64,000 nt of DNA from Caproiciproducens sp. NJN-50 (GTDB lineage Bacteria; Bacillota; Clostridia; Oscillospirales; Acutalibacteraceae): contig NZ_CP035283.1 in assembly GCF_004103755.1 (NCBI RefSeq), positions 1,736,001 to 1,800,000 of the forward strand, read 5' to 3'. Position numbers and translations under genes: made by a program. Under the pieces are notes generated by a model, which was not told the DNA's origin, made no database searches, and saw nothing but the letters and a program-made list of their open reading frames with translations. Of the stretch, positions 57,775 through 64,000 are shown one piece after another (position 1 is the stretch's first letter; every line of letters starts with the position of its first letter).

Positions 57775-58802
57775 AATTCTACGCCTTCCCCGCCTTCGGC
57801 AATGCTGCCGATCACACGCGCCGGGGTCCCGCATCCATTCAGAAATTCCACGGCCCGGTCCGCGTCCACTGCCGAAACGGCGGCGCACATGCCGATCCCC
57901 ATGTTGAACGTATTATACATATCGTGTTCCGGGATATTTCCCTGGCGCTGCAGAAGAGAAAAGATCGGCATCTGCGGCAGCCTGCTCTTTTCAATTTTCG
58001 CCGTCACGCCCTGCGGCAGCATCCGCGGAACGTTTTCATAAAATCCGCCTCCGGTAATATGGGAAACCGCCTTGACCTCGACTTGTTTCATCAGTTCCAG
58101 CATCGGTTTTACATAAATCCTGGTAGGTTTCAAAAGTTCTTCCCCCAGCGTGCAGCCAAGCTCGCCGATCAGCATGTTCACATTGCGCTCACCGACATTG
58201 AACACCTTGCGCACCAGAGAAAATCCGTTGGAATGCAGCCCGGAGGATTCCAGCCCGATCAGGGCGTCCCCGGGGCGGATCGATCCGCCGTCCAGAATCT
58301 TCTCCCGGTCCACCACGCCGACGGAAAACCCCGCAAGGTCGTACTCGTCTGCCGGATAAAAGCCCGGCATTTCGGCGGTTTCTCCTCCGACCAGGGCACA
58401 GCCGGCCTGCACGCAGCCGTCCGCGACGCCGGAAACGATTTTTTCAATGCTCTCCGGATGATTTTTTCCCACGGCGAGGTAGTCGAGAAAGAACAGCGGC
58501 TTCGCGCCGCAGCAGACAACGTCATTCACGCACATGGCGACACAGTCGATCCCGATGGTGTCGTGTTTGTCCATTAAAAAAGCAATCTTCAGCTTGGTCC
58601 CGACTCCGTCGGTCCCGCTGACAAAAACGGGCGCTTTCATTTCAGAAAGATCGGGCTGGAACAAACCCCCGAAGCCGCCGATTCCGGACAAAACCCCCGG
58701 AATGCTTGTCCGTTCCACATGGCTTTTGATTCGTTCCACGGCCTGATACCCCGCCGTCACATCCACGCCGGCGGCCTTGTAACTTTCACTGTAGCTTTTC
58801 AT
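57768..58802 (-). CDS. purM: Phosphoribosylformylglycinamidine cyclo-ligase
   Basis: A 344-residue AIR synthetase: FGAM + ATP to AIR. SYSESYKAAGVDVTAGYQAV at the start, GIGGFGGLFQP, VSGTDGVGTKLKIAF, ALVGGETAEMPGFYP and HITGGGFYENVPRMLP are all in place. ATG 58802 is chosen because GGAGGG is five bases upstream. Followed by purN without a gap. Confidence 0.97.
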   Translation of the reverse strand: MKSYSESYKAAGVDVTAGYQAVERIKSHVERTSIPGVLSGIGGFGGLFQPDLSEMKAPVFVSGTDGVGTKLKIAFLMDKHDTIGIDCVAMCVNDVVCCGAKPLFFLDYLAVGKNHPESIEKIVSGVADGCVQAGCALVGGETAEMPGFYPADEYDLAGFSVGVVDREKILDGGSIRPGDALIGLESSGLHSNGFSLVRKVFNVGERNVNMLIGELGCTLGEELLKPTRIYVKPMLELMKQVEVKAVSHITGGGFYENVPRMLPQGVTAKIEKSRLPQMPIFSLLQRQGNIPEHDMYNTFNMGIGMCAAVSAVDADRAVEFLNGCGTPARVIGSIAEGGEGVELC

Positions 58803-58829
58803 TCTGCCCTCCAAAATCCTGATCGTATG

Positions 58830-59336
58830 TTAGAGCTGCTCCGCCTGAGCGCGGATGTCAGCGTCTTTTGCAGAGACTTTTTCCTGCATTTGGCATTTCA
58901 TTTGTTCCAGCTTTGCCGACAATTCCCCGTTTTCCACGGCGAGAATCTGAGCCGCAAGAACGGCGGCATTCTCCGCGCCGTTAATCGCGACGGTCGCCAC
59001 CGGAATCCCGCCCGGCATCTGTACAGTGGCAAGCAATGCGTCCAGTCCCTCCAAAGCGGAGGATTTCATGGGGACCCCAATCACCGGAAGAGTCGTATAC
59101 GAGGCGAGCACACCGGCAAGGTGAGCCGCCATTCCCGCTGCCGCGATGATGACCCCGAAGCCCTTTGATCTGGCGCTTTTGGCAAATTCAGCAGCCTCGG
59201 CCGGCGTCCTGTGCGCGGAAAGGACATGAACTTCGAAAGGGATTTCAAAAGATTTCAGCTTTTTAACGGCTGCCGAAACAACCGGAAAATCACTGTCACT
59301 CCCCATAATAACGGCTACTTTTTTCAGTTCCCGCAT
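58830..59336 (-). CDS. purE: N5-carboxyaminoimidazole ribonucleotide mutase
   Basis: A 168-residue class I PurE: VAVIMGSDSDFPVVSAAVK, VLSAHRTPAEAAEFAK, IIAAAGMAAHLAGVLAS, and IGVPMKSSALEGLDALLATVQMPGGIPVAT in two pieces. It follows an AGGAGAAGG site; the longer frame to 59360 has none. First gene of the visible pur run; purK, purC, purF and purL are not in the window. Confidence 0.95.
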   Translation of the reverse strand: MRELKKVAVIMGSDSDFPVVSAAVKKLKSFEIPFEVHVLSAHRTPAEAAEFAKSARSKGFGVIIAAAGMAAHLAGVLASYTTLPVIGVPMKSSALEGLDALLATVQMPGGIPVATVAINGAENAAVLAAQILAVENGELSAKLEQMKCQMQEKVSAKDADIRAQAEQL

Positions 59337-59444
59337 TTTCCTTCTCCTTTTCATATGCAAAAATCAATGTGAACTACCGGATTCCCCGCAGTGCGGCAAA
59401 CGGCTGTGATTCACGGAAGAAAAACCAGCAGCAAAATAAAAAGA

Positions 59445-59470
59445 GACTGCGCCCTTCCCCGGCGCAGCCC
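59445..59470 (-). terminator. Terminator or attenuator upstream of purE
   Basis: On the minus strand GGGCTGCGCC and GGGCGCAGTC pair over a GGGGAA loop, then TCTTTTTATTTTG. It lies between a 26-codon ORF and purE, in the direction of purE. Confidence 0.82.
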
Positions 59471-59476
59471 GCGGTT

Positions 59477-59557
59477 CTACTGTAAAGTTTTCGCCCGCTC
59501 GGCAGATTCAGCATCGGCAGCATTCTTCCGCATGGAATTTTCTCCAAAACCTGCCAT
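59477..59557 (-). CDS. 26-codon ORF before purE, possible leader peptide
   Basis: MAGFGENSMRKNAADAESAE then RAKTLQ and a stop. GGAGG is eight bases before the ATG, and a promoter (59587-59615) and terminator (59445-59470) surround it, so it is likely to be transcribed and translated. The peptide is Ala/Glu-rich and polar, with no hydrophobic segment and no recognisable family. It could be an independent small gene or a leader for attenuation of the pur operon. Confidence 0.6.
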   Translation of the reverse strand: MAGFGENSMRKNAADAESAERAKTLQ

Positions 59558-59586
59558 TGCGTCCACCTCCGAAACAATTCTTCTCT

Positions 59587-59615
59587 ATTTTAGGCGATTC
59601 CGGTGCCAAATTCAA
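59587..59615 (-). promoter_or_regulatory. Promoter of the small ORF and probably the pur operon
   Basis: On the minus strand TTGAAT (59610-59615), 17-base spacer, TAAAAT (59587-59592), about 30 bases before the small ORF's ATG. No other promoter is apparent for purE. Confidence 0.65.
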
Positions 59616-59692
59616 CGGTCCTGCCGGCAATTCGGATTTTTTCGACTCTTTGGCAAGAGATGTCAATTCAAGCCAGTTCAATTTTGTGCAGA

Positions 59693-60607
59693 CTAACCTT
59701 TTGGGTCCTCTTTCGGATCGTCGGTGACCAATTCTTTCAGCGAAGTCGCAAGGCCTGCCAGAGCCTGAATCTGGGACGGGATAATAATTTTGGTTGCCTT
59801 CCCATCCGCCGCTTTCTGAAATGCCTCCAGGCTTTTCAGCGCAATCACATTTTCGGTGGGATTTGACTGGTTGAGCAGAACGATGCTGTCCGCCAGAGCC
59901 TTCTGCACCAGCGCAATTGCTTCCGCCTGTCCCTGGGCTTCCAGAATCTTGGTCTGCTTGGTGGCATCCGCGCGCAGGATGGCGGACTCCTTTTCGCCTT
60001 CCGCAATCAAAATCGCGCTGCGCTTTTCGCCTTCTGCCGTCAGGATCTGGGCGCGGCGTTCGCGCTCGGCTTTCATCTGCTTTTCCATGGAATCCTGAAT
60101 TTCCTTCGGCGGAATGATATTTTTCAGTTCCACGCGGTTGACCTTGATGCCCCAGGCATCAGTCGCCTCATCCAGGATCGTGCGGATCTGCGTATTGATC
60201 GTATCGCGGGACGTCAGCGTATGATCGAGTTCCAGATCGCCGATGATATTTCGCAGCGTCGTGGCCGAAAGATTCTCAATCGCCGAAAGCGGGCGTTCCA
60301 CACCGTAAGCGTAGAGCTTCGGGTCCGTGATCTGAAAATAGACGACCGTGTCGATCTGCATGGTGACATTGTCTTTCGTAATGACCGGCTGCGGCGGAAA
60401 GTCGATCACCTGCTCTTTCAGCGACACTCTTTTAGAAATTTTGTCAATGAACGGCACTTTGACGTGAAGCCCGGTATTCCATGTGACATGGTATGCGCCC
60501 AGCCGCTCCATGACATAGGCGTGCGCCTGCGGCACCACCTTGATATTGGAAATCAGCAGAATTACAACCAAGAGGATAATAATAGCCCCAACAATAAAAC
60601 CACCCAT
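59693..60607 (-). CDS. SPFH/Band 7 (stomatin-like) membrane protein
   Basis: A 304-residue protein with one N-terminal hydrophobic helix (GGFIVGAIIILLVVILLI, about 2-20), then the SPFH domain (VVPQAHAYVMERLGAYH, LKEQVIDFPPQPVITKDNV, NTQIRTILDEATDAWGIKV) and a coiled-coil (MEKQMKAERERRAQILTAEGE). This matches the QmcA/stomatin branch, which forms oligomers at the membrane. ATG 60607 is used: GGAGGG is seven bases upstream. nfeD lies 19 bases before it, the usual partner. Confidence 0.93.
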   Translation of the reverse strand: MGGFIVGAIIILLVVILLISNIKVVPQAHAYVMERLGAYHVTWNTGLHVKVPFIDKISKRVSLKEQVIDFPPQPVITKDNVTMQIDTVVYFQITDPKLYAYGVERPLSAIENLSATTLRNIIGDLELDHTLTSRDTINTQIRTILDEATDAWGIKVNRVELKNIIPPKEIQDSMEKQMKAERERRAQILTAEGEKRSAILIAEGEKESAILRADATKQTKILEAQGQAEAIALVQKALADSIVLLNQSNPTENVIALKSLEAFQKAADGKATKIIIPSQIQALAGLATSLKELVTDDPKEDPKG

Positions 60608-60626
60608 GAAGTTCCCTCCGTTTACA

Positions 60627-61055
60627 TCAGTCTGTTTTCGGTCTGACAATCAGTTTCACGCCGTCTATGGATTCCACAAAGACGCGCGCTCCGACAGGAA
60701 CGACGGAGCCGTCGGACGACCGGGCGGTCCAGATGCTGCCGAGCACATTGACCTGGCCCGTTCCCAGCGTGTTGTTGATCTCAACGGTAACAATGGCGAT
60801 CTTGCCGAGATATCGGTCCGCATTGGTTCCGGTTGTTTTAAAATCCAGGATCTTTTTGACAAAGGGCCTGGTGGCCACCAGAGTCGCCGCCGATACAAGC
60901 GCAAACACGAGAATCTGCACGGACTGCGGCGCGCCAAACAGGCTTGCGATCAGCCCCCCTGCGCCTCCCGCGACAAACCAGATGGAGACAAGCTGAGCCG
61001 TAGCCGCTTCCAGAACGCCTGCCGCAACCATAACGGCAATCCAGACAAAAGGCAT
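60627..61055 (-). CDS. NfeD family membrane protein
   Basis: A 142-residue protein with N-terminal hydrophobic helices (VWIAVMVAAGVLEAA, SIWFVAGGAGGLIASLFG, VQILVFALVSAATLVA) and a C-terminal OB-fold (GKIAIVTVEINNTLGTGQV, VPVGARVFVESIDGVKLIV). Short NfeD without the protease domain. It is paired with the SPFH gene, as in many bacteria. ATG 61055 is close to a GGGGG site 15 bases upstream. Confidence 0.92.
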   Translation of the reverse strand: MPFVWIAVMVAAGVLEAATAQLVSIWFVAGGAGGLIASLFGAPQSVQILVFALVSAATLVATRPFVKKILDFKTTGTNADRYLGKIAIVTVEINNTLGTGQVNVLGSIWTARSSDGSVVPVGARVFVESIDGVKLIVRPKTD

Positions 61056-61112
61056 GTAAATGAATAAAACCCCCTTTATTGGGCCACTGTTTCCGGTCTA
61101 TACTCCATTATT

Positions 61113-61141
61113 ATGGTACCATAAAACTGAAAAAGATGCAA
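61113..61141 (-). promoter_or_regulatory. Promoter of the nfeD-SPFH pair
   Basis: On the minus strand TTGCAT (61136-61141), 17-base spacer, TACCAT (61113-61118), about 58 bases before ATG 61055. Confidence 0.5.
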
Positions 61142-61196
61142 TTGTCTTTCAAATTTCAGTGCAGTACCGCCTTTCCGGCTAACAGGGATTCATCGT

Positions 61197-61658
61197 TCAG
61201 GATACCGTAATGGAGCCGCGAATCTGCTCGAAAATCTTATCCCCGATGCCCGAAACATTTTTGATCTCTTCAATCGAATAGAACGGCCCGTTCTTTTCAC
61301 GATATTCCACGATCCGCCCGGACAGAACGTCCCCGATCCCATCCAGTCCGTTGCTGAGCTCTTCTGCCGATGCCGTGTTGATATTGATCTTTCCCCGAAT
61401 CTGTGAAGCAGAAGACGGCAGACCGGACGCAACCTTTTCGGAGGGGCTTTTCGATTGTAAAAGGCCGGAAGAGGCGGAAACGGAGGCCGCCCGATTTCCT
61501 TCCACGGCGGCGGAACGGGATGAGCCTGAGGAAGAGACGTTCTGTGCCCAGGCAATGGCCGCATCCGGCACATAAAAGGCGTTGTAGCCGATCATCACCG
61601 CGCAGACCACCGACGCCAGCAAAATCAAAATCCTTTTTTGCCGGGATTCCTCGTCCAT
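61197..61658 (-). CDS. comEA: ComEA-like helix-hairpin-helix DNA-binding protein
   Basis: A 153-residue protein: one N-terminal hydrophobic segment (ILILLASVVCAVMIGYNAF, about 10-28), a low-complexity Ser/Ala linker (about 40-85) and two HhH motifs (KININTASAEELSNGLDGIG, and FYSIEEIKNVSGIGDKIFEQI). This fits the ComEA DNA receptor, short SLBB domain being absent. A ComEC-like hydrolase is encoded at 31173, elsewhere in the window. GGAGG lies about 11 bases before ATG 61658. Confidence 0.87.
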   Translation of the reverse strand: MDEESRQKRILILLASVVCAVMIGYNAFYVPDAAIAWAQNVSSSGSSRSAAVEGNRAASVSASSGLLQSKSPSEKVASGLPSSASQIRGKININTASAEELSNGLDGIGDVLSGRIVEYREKNGPFYSIEEIKNVSGIGDKIFEQIRGSITVS

Positions 61659-61694
61659 GCCGGTTTTTTCCTCCCTTTTCGGGCCGCCAAAGCT

Positions 61695-62612
61695 CTACAA
61701 TAAAGTCAGCCGGTTCAGAAAATCCGTAAAATACGCCGGAAGTTCGCTGGTGAATTCCAGGTATCTCCCGTCGCGGGGATGCTTGAAACCGATTACTTTG
61801 GCATGCAGGCACTGCCCATCCAAACCCGGCGCGGGCTTTTTGGGCCCGTACACCGGGTCCCCCGCAACCGGATGCCCCAAATACGCCATATGAACTCTGA
61901 TCTGGTGGGTCCGCCCCGTTTCAAGTCTGAGCCTCACATGGGTAAAACCGCGGTATCTCGCAAGCACCTGATAATGGGTCACGGCGTCCCTGGAATGCTC
62001 CCGGGTAACCGCCATCCTTTTGCGCTCGACCGGGTGACGGCCGATCGGAGCGTCCACCGTGCCGCTGTCTTCTTTCAGGGTCCCGTGTACCACCGCTTCG
62101 TAAATCCGCGTAAAGCTGTGGTCCTTGATCTGAGCCGCCAGCTTCTGGTGGGCGAAATCATTTTTCGCAACAATAAGCAGGCCGCTGGTGTCCTTATCGA
62201 TCCGATGCAGGATTCCGGGCCTCAATACGCCGTTAATCCCGGAAAGGGAGGCCCCGCAGTGCGCGAGCAGCGCATTTACAAGCGTTTTGTCCGGATGCCC
62301 CGGAGCCGGATGGACCACCATTCCCTTCGGTTTGTTGACCACCAGCAAATCGCCGTCCTCATAGGCGATTTCAAGCGGGATCTCCTCTGGGACGGCCGAA
62401 AGTGGAGCCGGGTCTGGAATCATGATTTCAATCCGGTCGCCCTCGACGCATCGGTAGCTTTTGCCCAGAGAACGGCCGTCTTTTGTAACAAGCCCCTGAA
62501 CAATCCATTTTTCCGCCGCCGACCGGGTCGGTCCGTCCGCTTGCAGACTGAGAAATTTATCCAGCCGCAGGCCGGCCTGCTCTGCTTCAACGATTTTATG
62601 CCGCAGTTCCAT
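61695..62612 (-). CDS. RluD-type pseudouridine synthase
   Basis: A 305-residue RluA-family enzyme: S4 domain (GLRLDKFLSLQADGPTRSA), catalytic block GILHRIDKDTSGLLIVAK with the Asp, then IYEAVVHGTL, GRTHQIRVHMAYLGHPVAGD and HAKVIGFKHP. Isomerises uridines in 23S rRNA; in Firmicutes this gene follows lspA, as here one base after the lspA stop. ATG 62612, not the frame to 62672, which lies in lspA. Confidence 0.93.
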   Translation of the reverse strand: MELRHKIVEAEQAGLRLDKFLSLQADGPTRSAAEKWIVQGLVTKDGRSLGKSYRCVEGDRIEIMIPDPAPLSAVPEEIPLEIAYEDGDLLVVNKPKGMVVHPAPGHPDKTLVNALLAHCGASLSGINGVLRPGILHRIDKDTSGLLIVAKNDFAHQKLAAQIKDHSFTRIYEAVVHGTLKEDSGTVDAPIGRHPVERKRMAVTREHSRDAVTHYQVLARYRGFTHVRLRLETGRTHQIRVHMAYLGHPVAGDPVYGPKKPAPGLDGQCLHAKVIGFKHPRDGRYLEFTSELPAYFTDFLNRLTLL

Positions 62613-62613
62613 T

Positions 62614-63093
62614 TTATTTTGTCCGCAGGACTTTTTCCGCTCCGTGCCCATCCTCCGCAAAAAACAGGACATGGATGATCAGAAAAATTGTCCCCACCGT
62701 CACGCAGCAGTCGCCGAAGTTGAAAATCGCCGGAAAAAAGGACACATGAATATAATCCACCACAAAGCCGTGAAAAATGCGGTCGATCAGGTTTCCGATC
62801 CCGCCCCCCACGATCAGGGCCGAAGCCGCATAGGAAAAAAATTCATGATTTTTGTAATGAAACAGCGCGTAAATAATCAATGCGGAAATGACGATCGTAA
62901 TGCCGACAAACAACCATCTCTGATTTTGAAGGATGCTGAATGCCGCCCCCCGGTTTTCCACATATTGAAAAGACAGCAGACCGCCAACCAGCGTGATAAC
63001 TCCGTCCGGCTTCAGGTTTTCGACCGCCAGAAGCTTTAAAATCTGGTCGGCCGCAACAAACAGAACCGACAGAAGAAGTACGATGAAAGGCAA
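62614..63093 (-). CDS. lspA: Lipoprotein signal peptidase (signal peptidase II)
   Basis: A 159-residue protein with four membrane helices. Catalytic Asp residues are in GNLIDRIFHGFVVDYI and FNFGDCCVTVG; QYVENRGAAFSIL and AADQILKL are the other conserved parts. Cleaves prolipoproteins such as the cyclophilin and DUF2207 proteins encoded in this window. AAGGAG-like GGAGATG is upstream of ATG 63093. Its promoter and the ileS terminator lie before it. Confidence 0.96.
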   Translation of the reverse strand: MPFIVLLLSVLFVAADQILKLLAVENLKPDGVITLVGGLLSFQYVENRGAAFSILQNQRWLFVGITIVISALIIYALFHYKNHEFFSYAASALIVGGGIGNLIDRIFHGFVVDYIHVSFFPAIFNFGDCCVTVGTIFLIIHVLFFAEDGHGAEKVLRTK

Positions 63094-63141
63094 GAGAACA
63101 TCTCCTTATTGCTCATTTTACAGGAGCTCGACTTTAGTTCC

Positions 63142-63170
63142 ATTATATAGGAGCGCCGATGGTTTGTCCA
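63142..63170 (-). promoter_or_regulatory. Promoter of lspA
   Basis: On the minus strand TGGACA (63165-63170), 17-base spacer, TATAAT (63142-63147), about 50 bases before ATG 63093. Confidence 0.68.
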
Positions 63171-63202
63171 CTGAAAAGGCCAAATGCAGGTCGACAGAAA
63201 AC

Positions 63203-63233
63203 GTGCCGGACAGCCAATTCCGGCTGCCGGCAC
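63203..63233 (-). terminator. Terminator of ileS
   Basis: GTGCCGG...CAGCC pairs with GGCTG...CCGGCAC around GGAATT, with one mismatch; minus-strand run GTTTTCTG. 17 bases after the ileS stop. Confidence 0.8.
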
Positions 63234-63250
63234 AATTTCAGTCGTTTTTA

Positions 63251-64000
63251 TTACCCGAGTACTTTTGCGCAGCGGGCACAGATATCCGGATGCTCCGGGT
63301 CGCTGCCGACCGTGTCGCTGTAACACCAGCAGCGGCTGCATTTTTCTCCGTGCGCATGAACCACAGTGACGGAAAGCTCCGGAAGCTCTTCTCCCCGGAA
63401 GGTGCCTGAACCCTCGCGGAATACCTCAACGCCGGAGGCGATCAGAACGGTTTTCAATTCGCTTTCCACTGATTTTACAAAATCATAAAGTTCTCCGGCG
63501 CAGTAGAGACGGACTTCCGCATCCAGTGATGCGCCGATCGTTTTTTCCTTGCGCGCGATTTCCAGCGCTTTCTTCACTTCGTCACGGACTTGATGCATCC
63601 GGTCCCACTTAGCGATGAATTCTTTGTCCGCCTTGACATCCACTGGCTGCGGGAGGTCGTTCAACATCACATATTCAACATTTTCGCCGGACAGGTGAGG
63701 CATATTGTGCCAGATTTCGTCGGAAGTAAACGCAAGGATCGGAGCGACCAGCCGGGTCAGTCCGGAAAGGATCAGAAACATCGCCGTCTGGGCCGCGCGG
63801 CGTTCCTCACAGTCCGCCCTTTCCACATAAAGCCTGTCTTTCAGCACGTCCAGATAAAAGTTGGACATATCCACCACGCAGAAGTTGTGAATGGCATGAT
63901 AGGCGGTGTGGAATTCAAAGGTATCATAAGCCTTGCCCACTTCCCGAATCAGATCGTTGAAACGGTTGAGCGCCCAGCGGTCGATCGGCAGAAGGCGGTC
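63251..64000 (-). CDS. ileS: Isoleucine-tRNA ligase, C-terminal part (cut by window edge)
   Basis: The last 249 codons of IleS. Visible are the anticodon-binding helical bundle (FHTAYHAIHNFCVVDMSNFYLD, split; ILAFTSDEIWHNMPHL) and the zinc ribbon at the C-terminus: CSRCWCYSD...CARC. The catalytic HIGH and KMSKS motifs lie beyond the edge. It is the bacterial C-terminal-zinc type. The T-box, if any, would be outside the window. Confidence 0.94.
   Translation of the reverse strand, partial: DRLLPIDRWALNRFNDLIREVGKAYDTFEFHTAYHAIHNFCVVDMSNFYLDVLKDRLYVERADCEERRAAQTAMFLILSGLTRLVAPILAFTSDEIWHNMPHLSGENVEYVMLNDLPQPVDVKADKEFIAKWDRMHQVRDEVKKALEIARKEKTIGASLDAEVRLYCAGELYDFVKSVESELKTVLIASGVEVFREGSGTFRGEELPELSVTVVHAHGEKCSRCWCYSDTVGSDPEHPDICARCAKVLG

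Noticed and set aside
59337..59692. Purine riboswitch before purE
   Set aside because: No three-way-junction layout or conserved loop blocks could be recognised; only a small ORF and an intrinsic terminator are seen.

Overview
The window looks like a chromosomal segment of an anaerobic, spore-forming, Gram-positive Clostridia bacterium, most likely of the Oscillospirales/Ruminococcaceae type. The support is a SpoIIR gene, a TepA-FtsK/SpoIIIE pair, McsA/McsB, an rRNA-independent set of Firmicutes-style promoters (TTGACA-17-TATAAT) and strong GGAGG ribosome sites, an [FeFe]-hydrogenase, a flavodiiron protein, a Rex regulator, an archaeal-type V-ATPase and a moderate G+C content. The exact genus cannot be fixed from the sequence alone. 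I see no insertion sequence, prophage, CRISPR array, rRNA or tRNA; nearly all of the window is densely packed housekeeping genes.

Layout. 1-5.5 kb: addB (cut by the edge) and spoIIR on the minus strand, a VanZ-like gene, then a minus-strand operon PHP phosphatase - Lrp regulator - aminotransferase - ispE. 5.7-7.4 kb: ACT-domain protein and UPF0210/DUF711 protein. 7.4-7.8 kb: AT-rich gap with two diverged direct repeats and three palindromic 10-mers. 7.8-16.7 kb: complete nine-gene V-type ATPase operon (G/H-C-I-K-F-E-A-B-D) ending at a strong terminator. 16.7-20.3 kb: ackA and, divergent, tmcAL plus a DUF4380-like gene. 20.3-27.6 kb: minus-strand run acnA - traX-like - icd - rex - lemA - DUF2207 protein (oxidative branch from citrate to 2-oxoglutarate plus redox control). 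27.7-32.4 kb: tepA, ftsK, a ComEC-like metallo-hydrolase and DUF3006. 32.4-38.3 kb: rodA; then fhs - tsaE - tsaB - rpiB - upp and a broken S1-domain gene.

38.4-42.4 kb is the most unusual part: an Rrf2 regulator with a palindrome over its own -10 box, a three-part fusion (acyl-CoA dehydrogenase + FAD domain of ETF-alpha + rubredoxin) and a flavodiiron protein with all six iron ligands. I infer a self-contained electron path from an acyl-CoA to O2 or NO through rubredoxin. 42.4-49.3 kb: pyrG, a DUF4870 protein, a cyclophilin lipoprotein, the intact S1-domain paralogue, a TPR-like protein, mcsB and mcsA (McsB has lost most kinase residues; ctsR and clpC are absent), and a tiny Cys/Gly-rich membrane protein. 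49.2-53.7 kb: TSCPD protein, PHP phosphoesterase, ABC exporter, and an [FeFe]-hydrogenase whose promoter carries a good Rex-type site.

53.9-59.7 kb: de novo purine operon purE-purM-purN-purO-AICAR transformylase-purD, in which the last two steps are done by separate proteins, the cyclohydrolase being of the archaeal PurO type; a 26-codon ORF with its own promoter and terminator sits just upstream. 59.7-64 kb: SPFH/NfeD pair, ComEA-like protein, RluD-type pseudouridine synthase, lspA and the 3' part of ileS.
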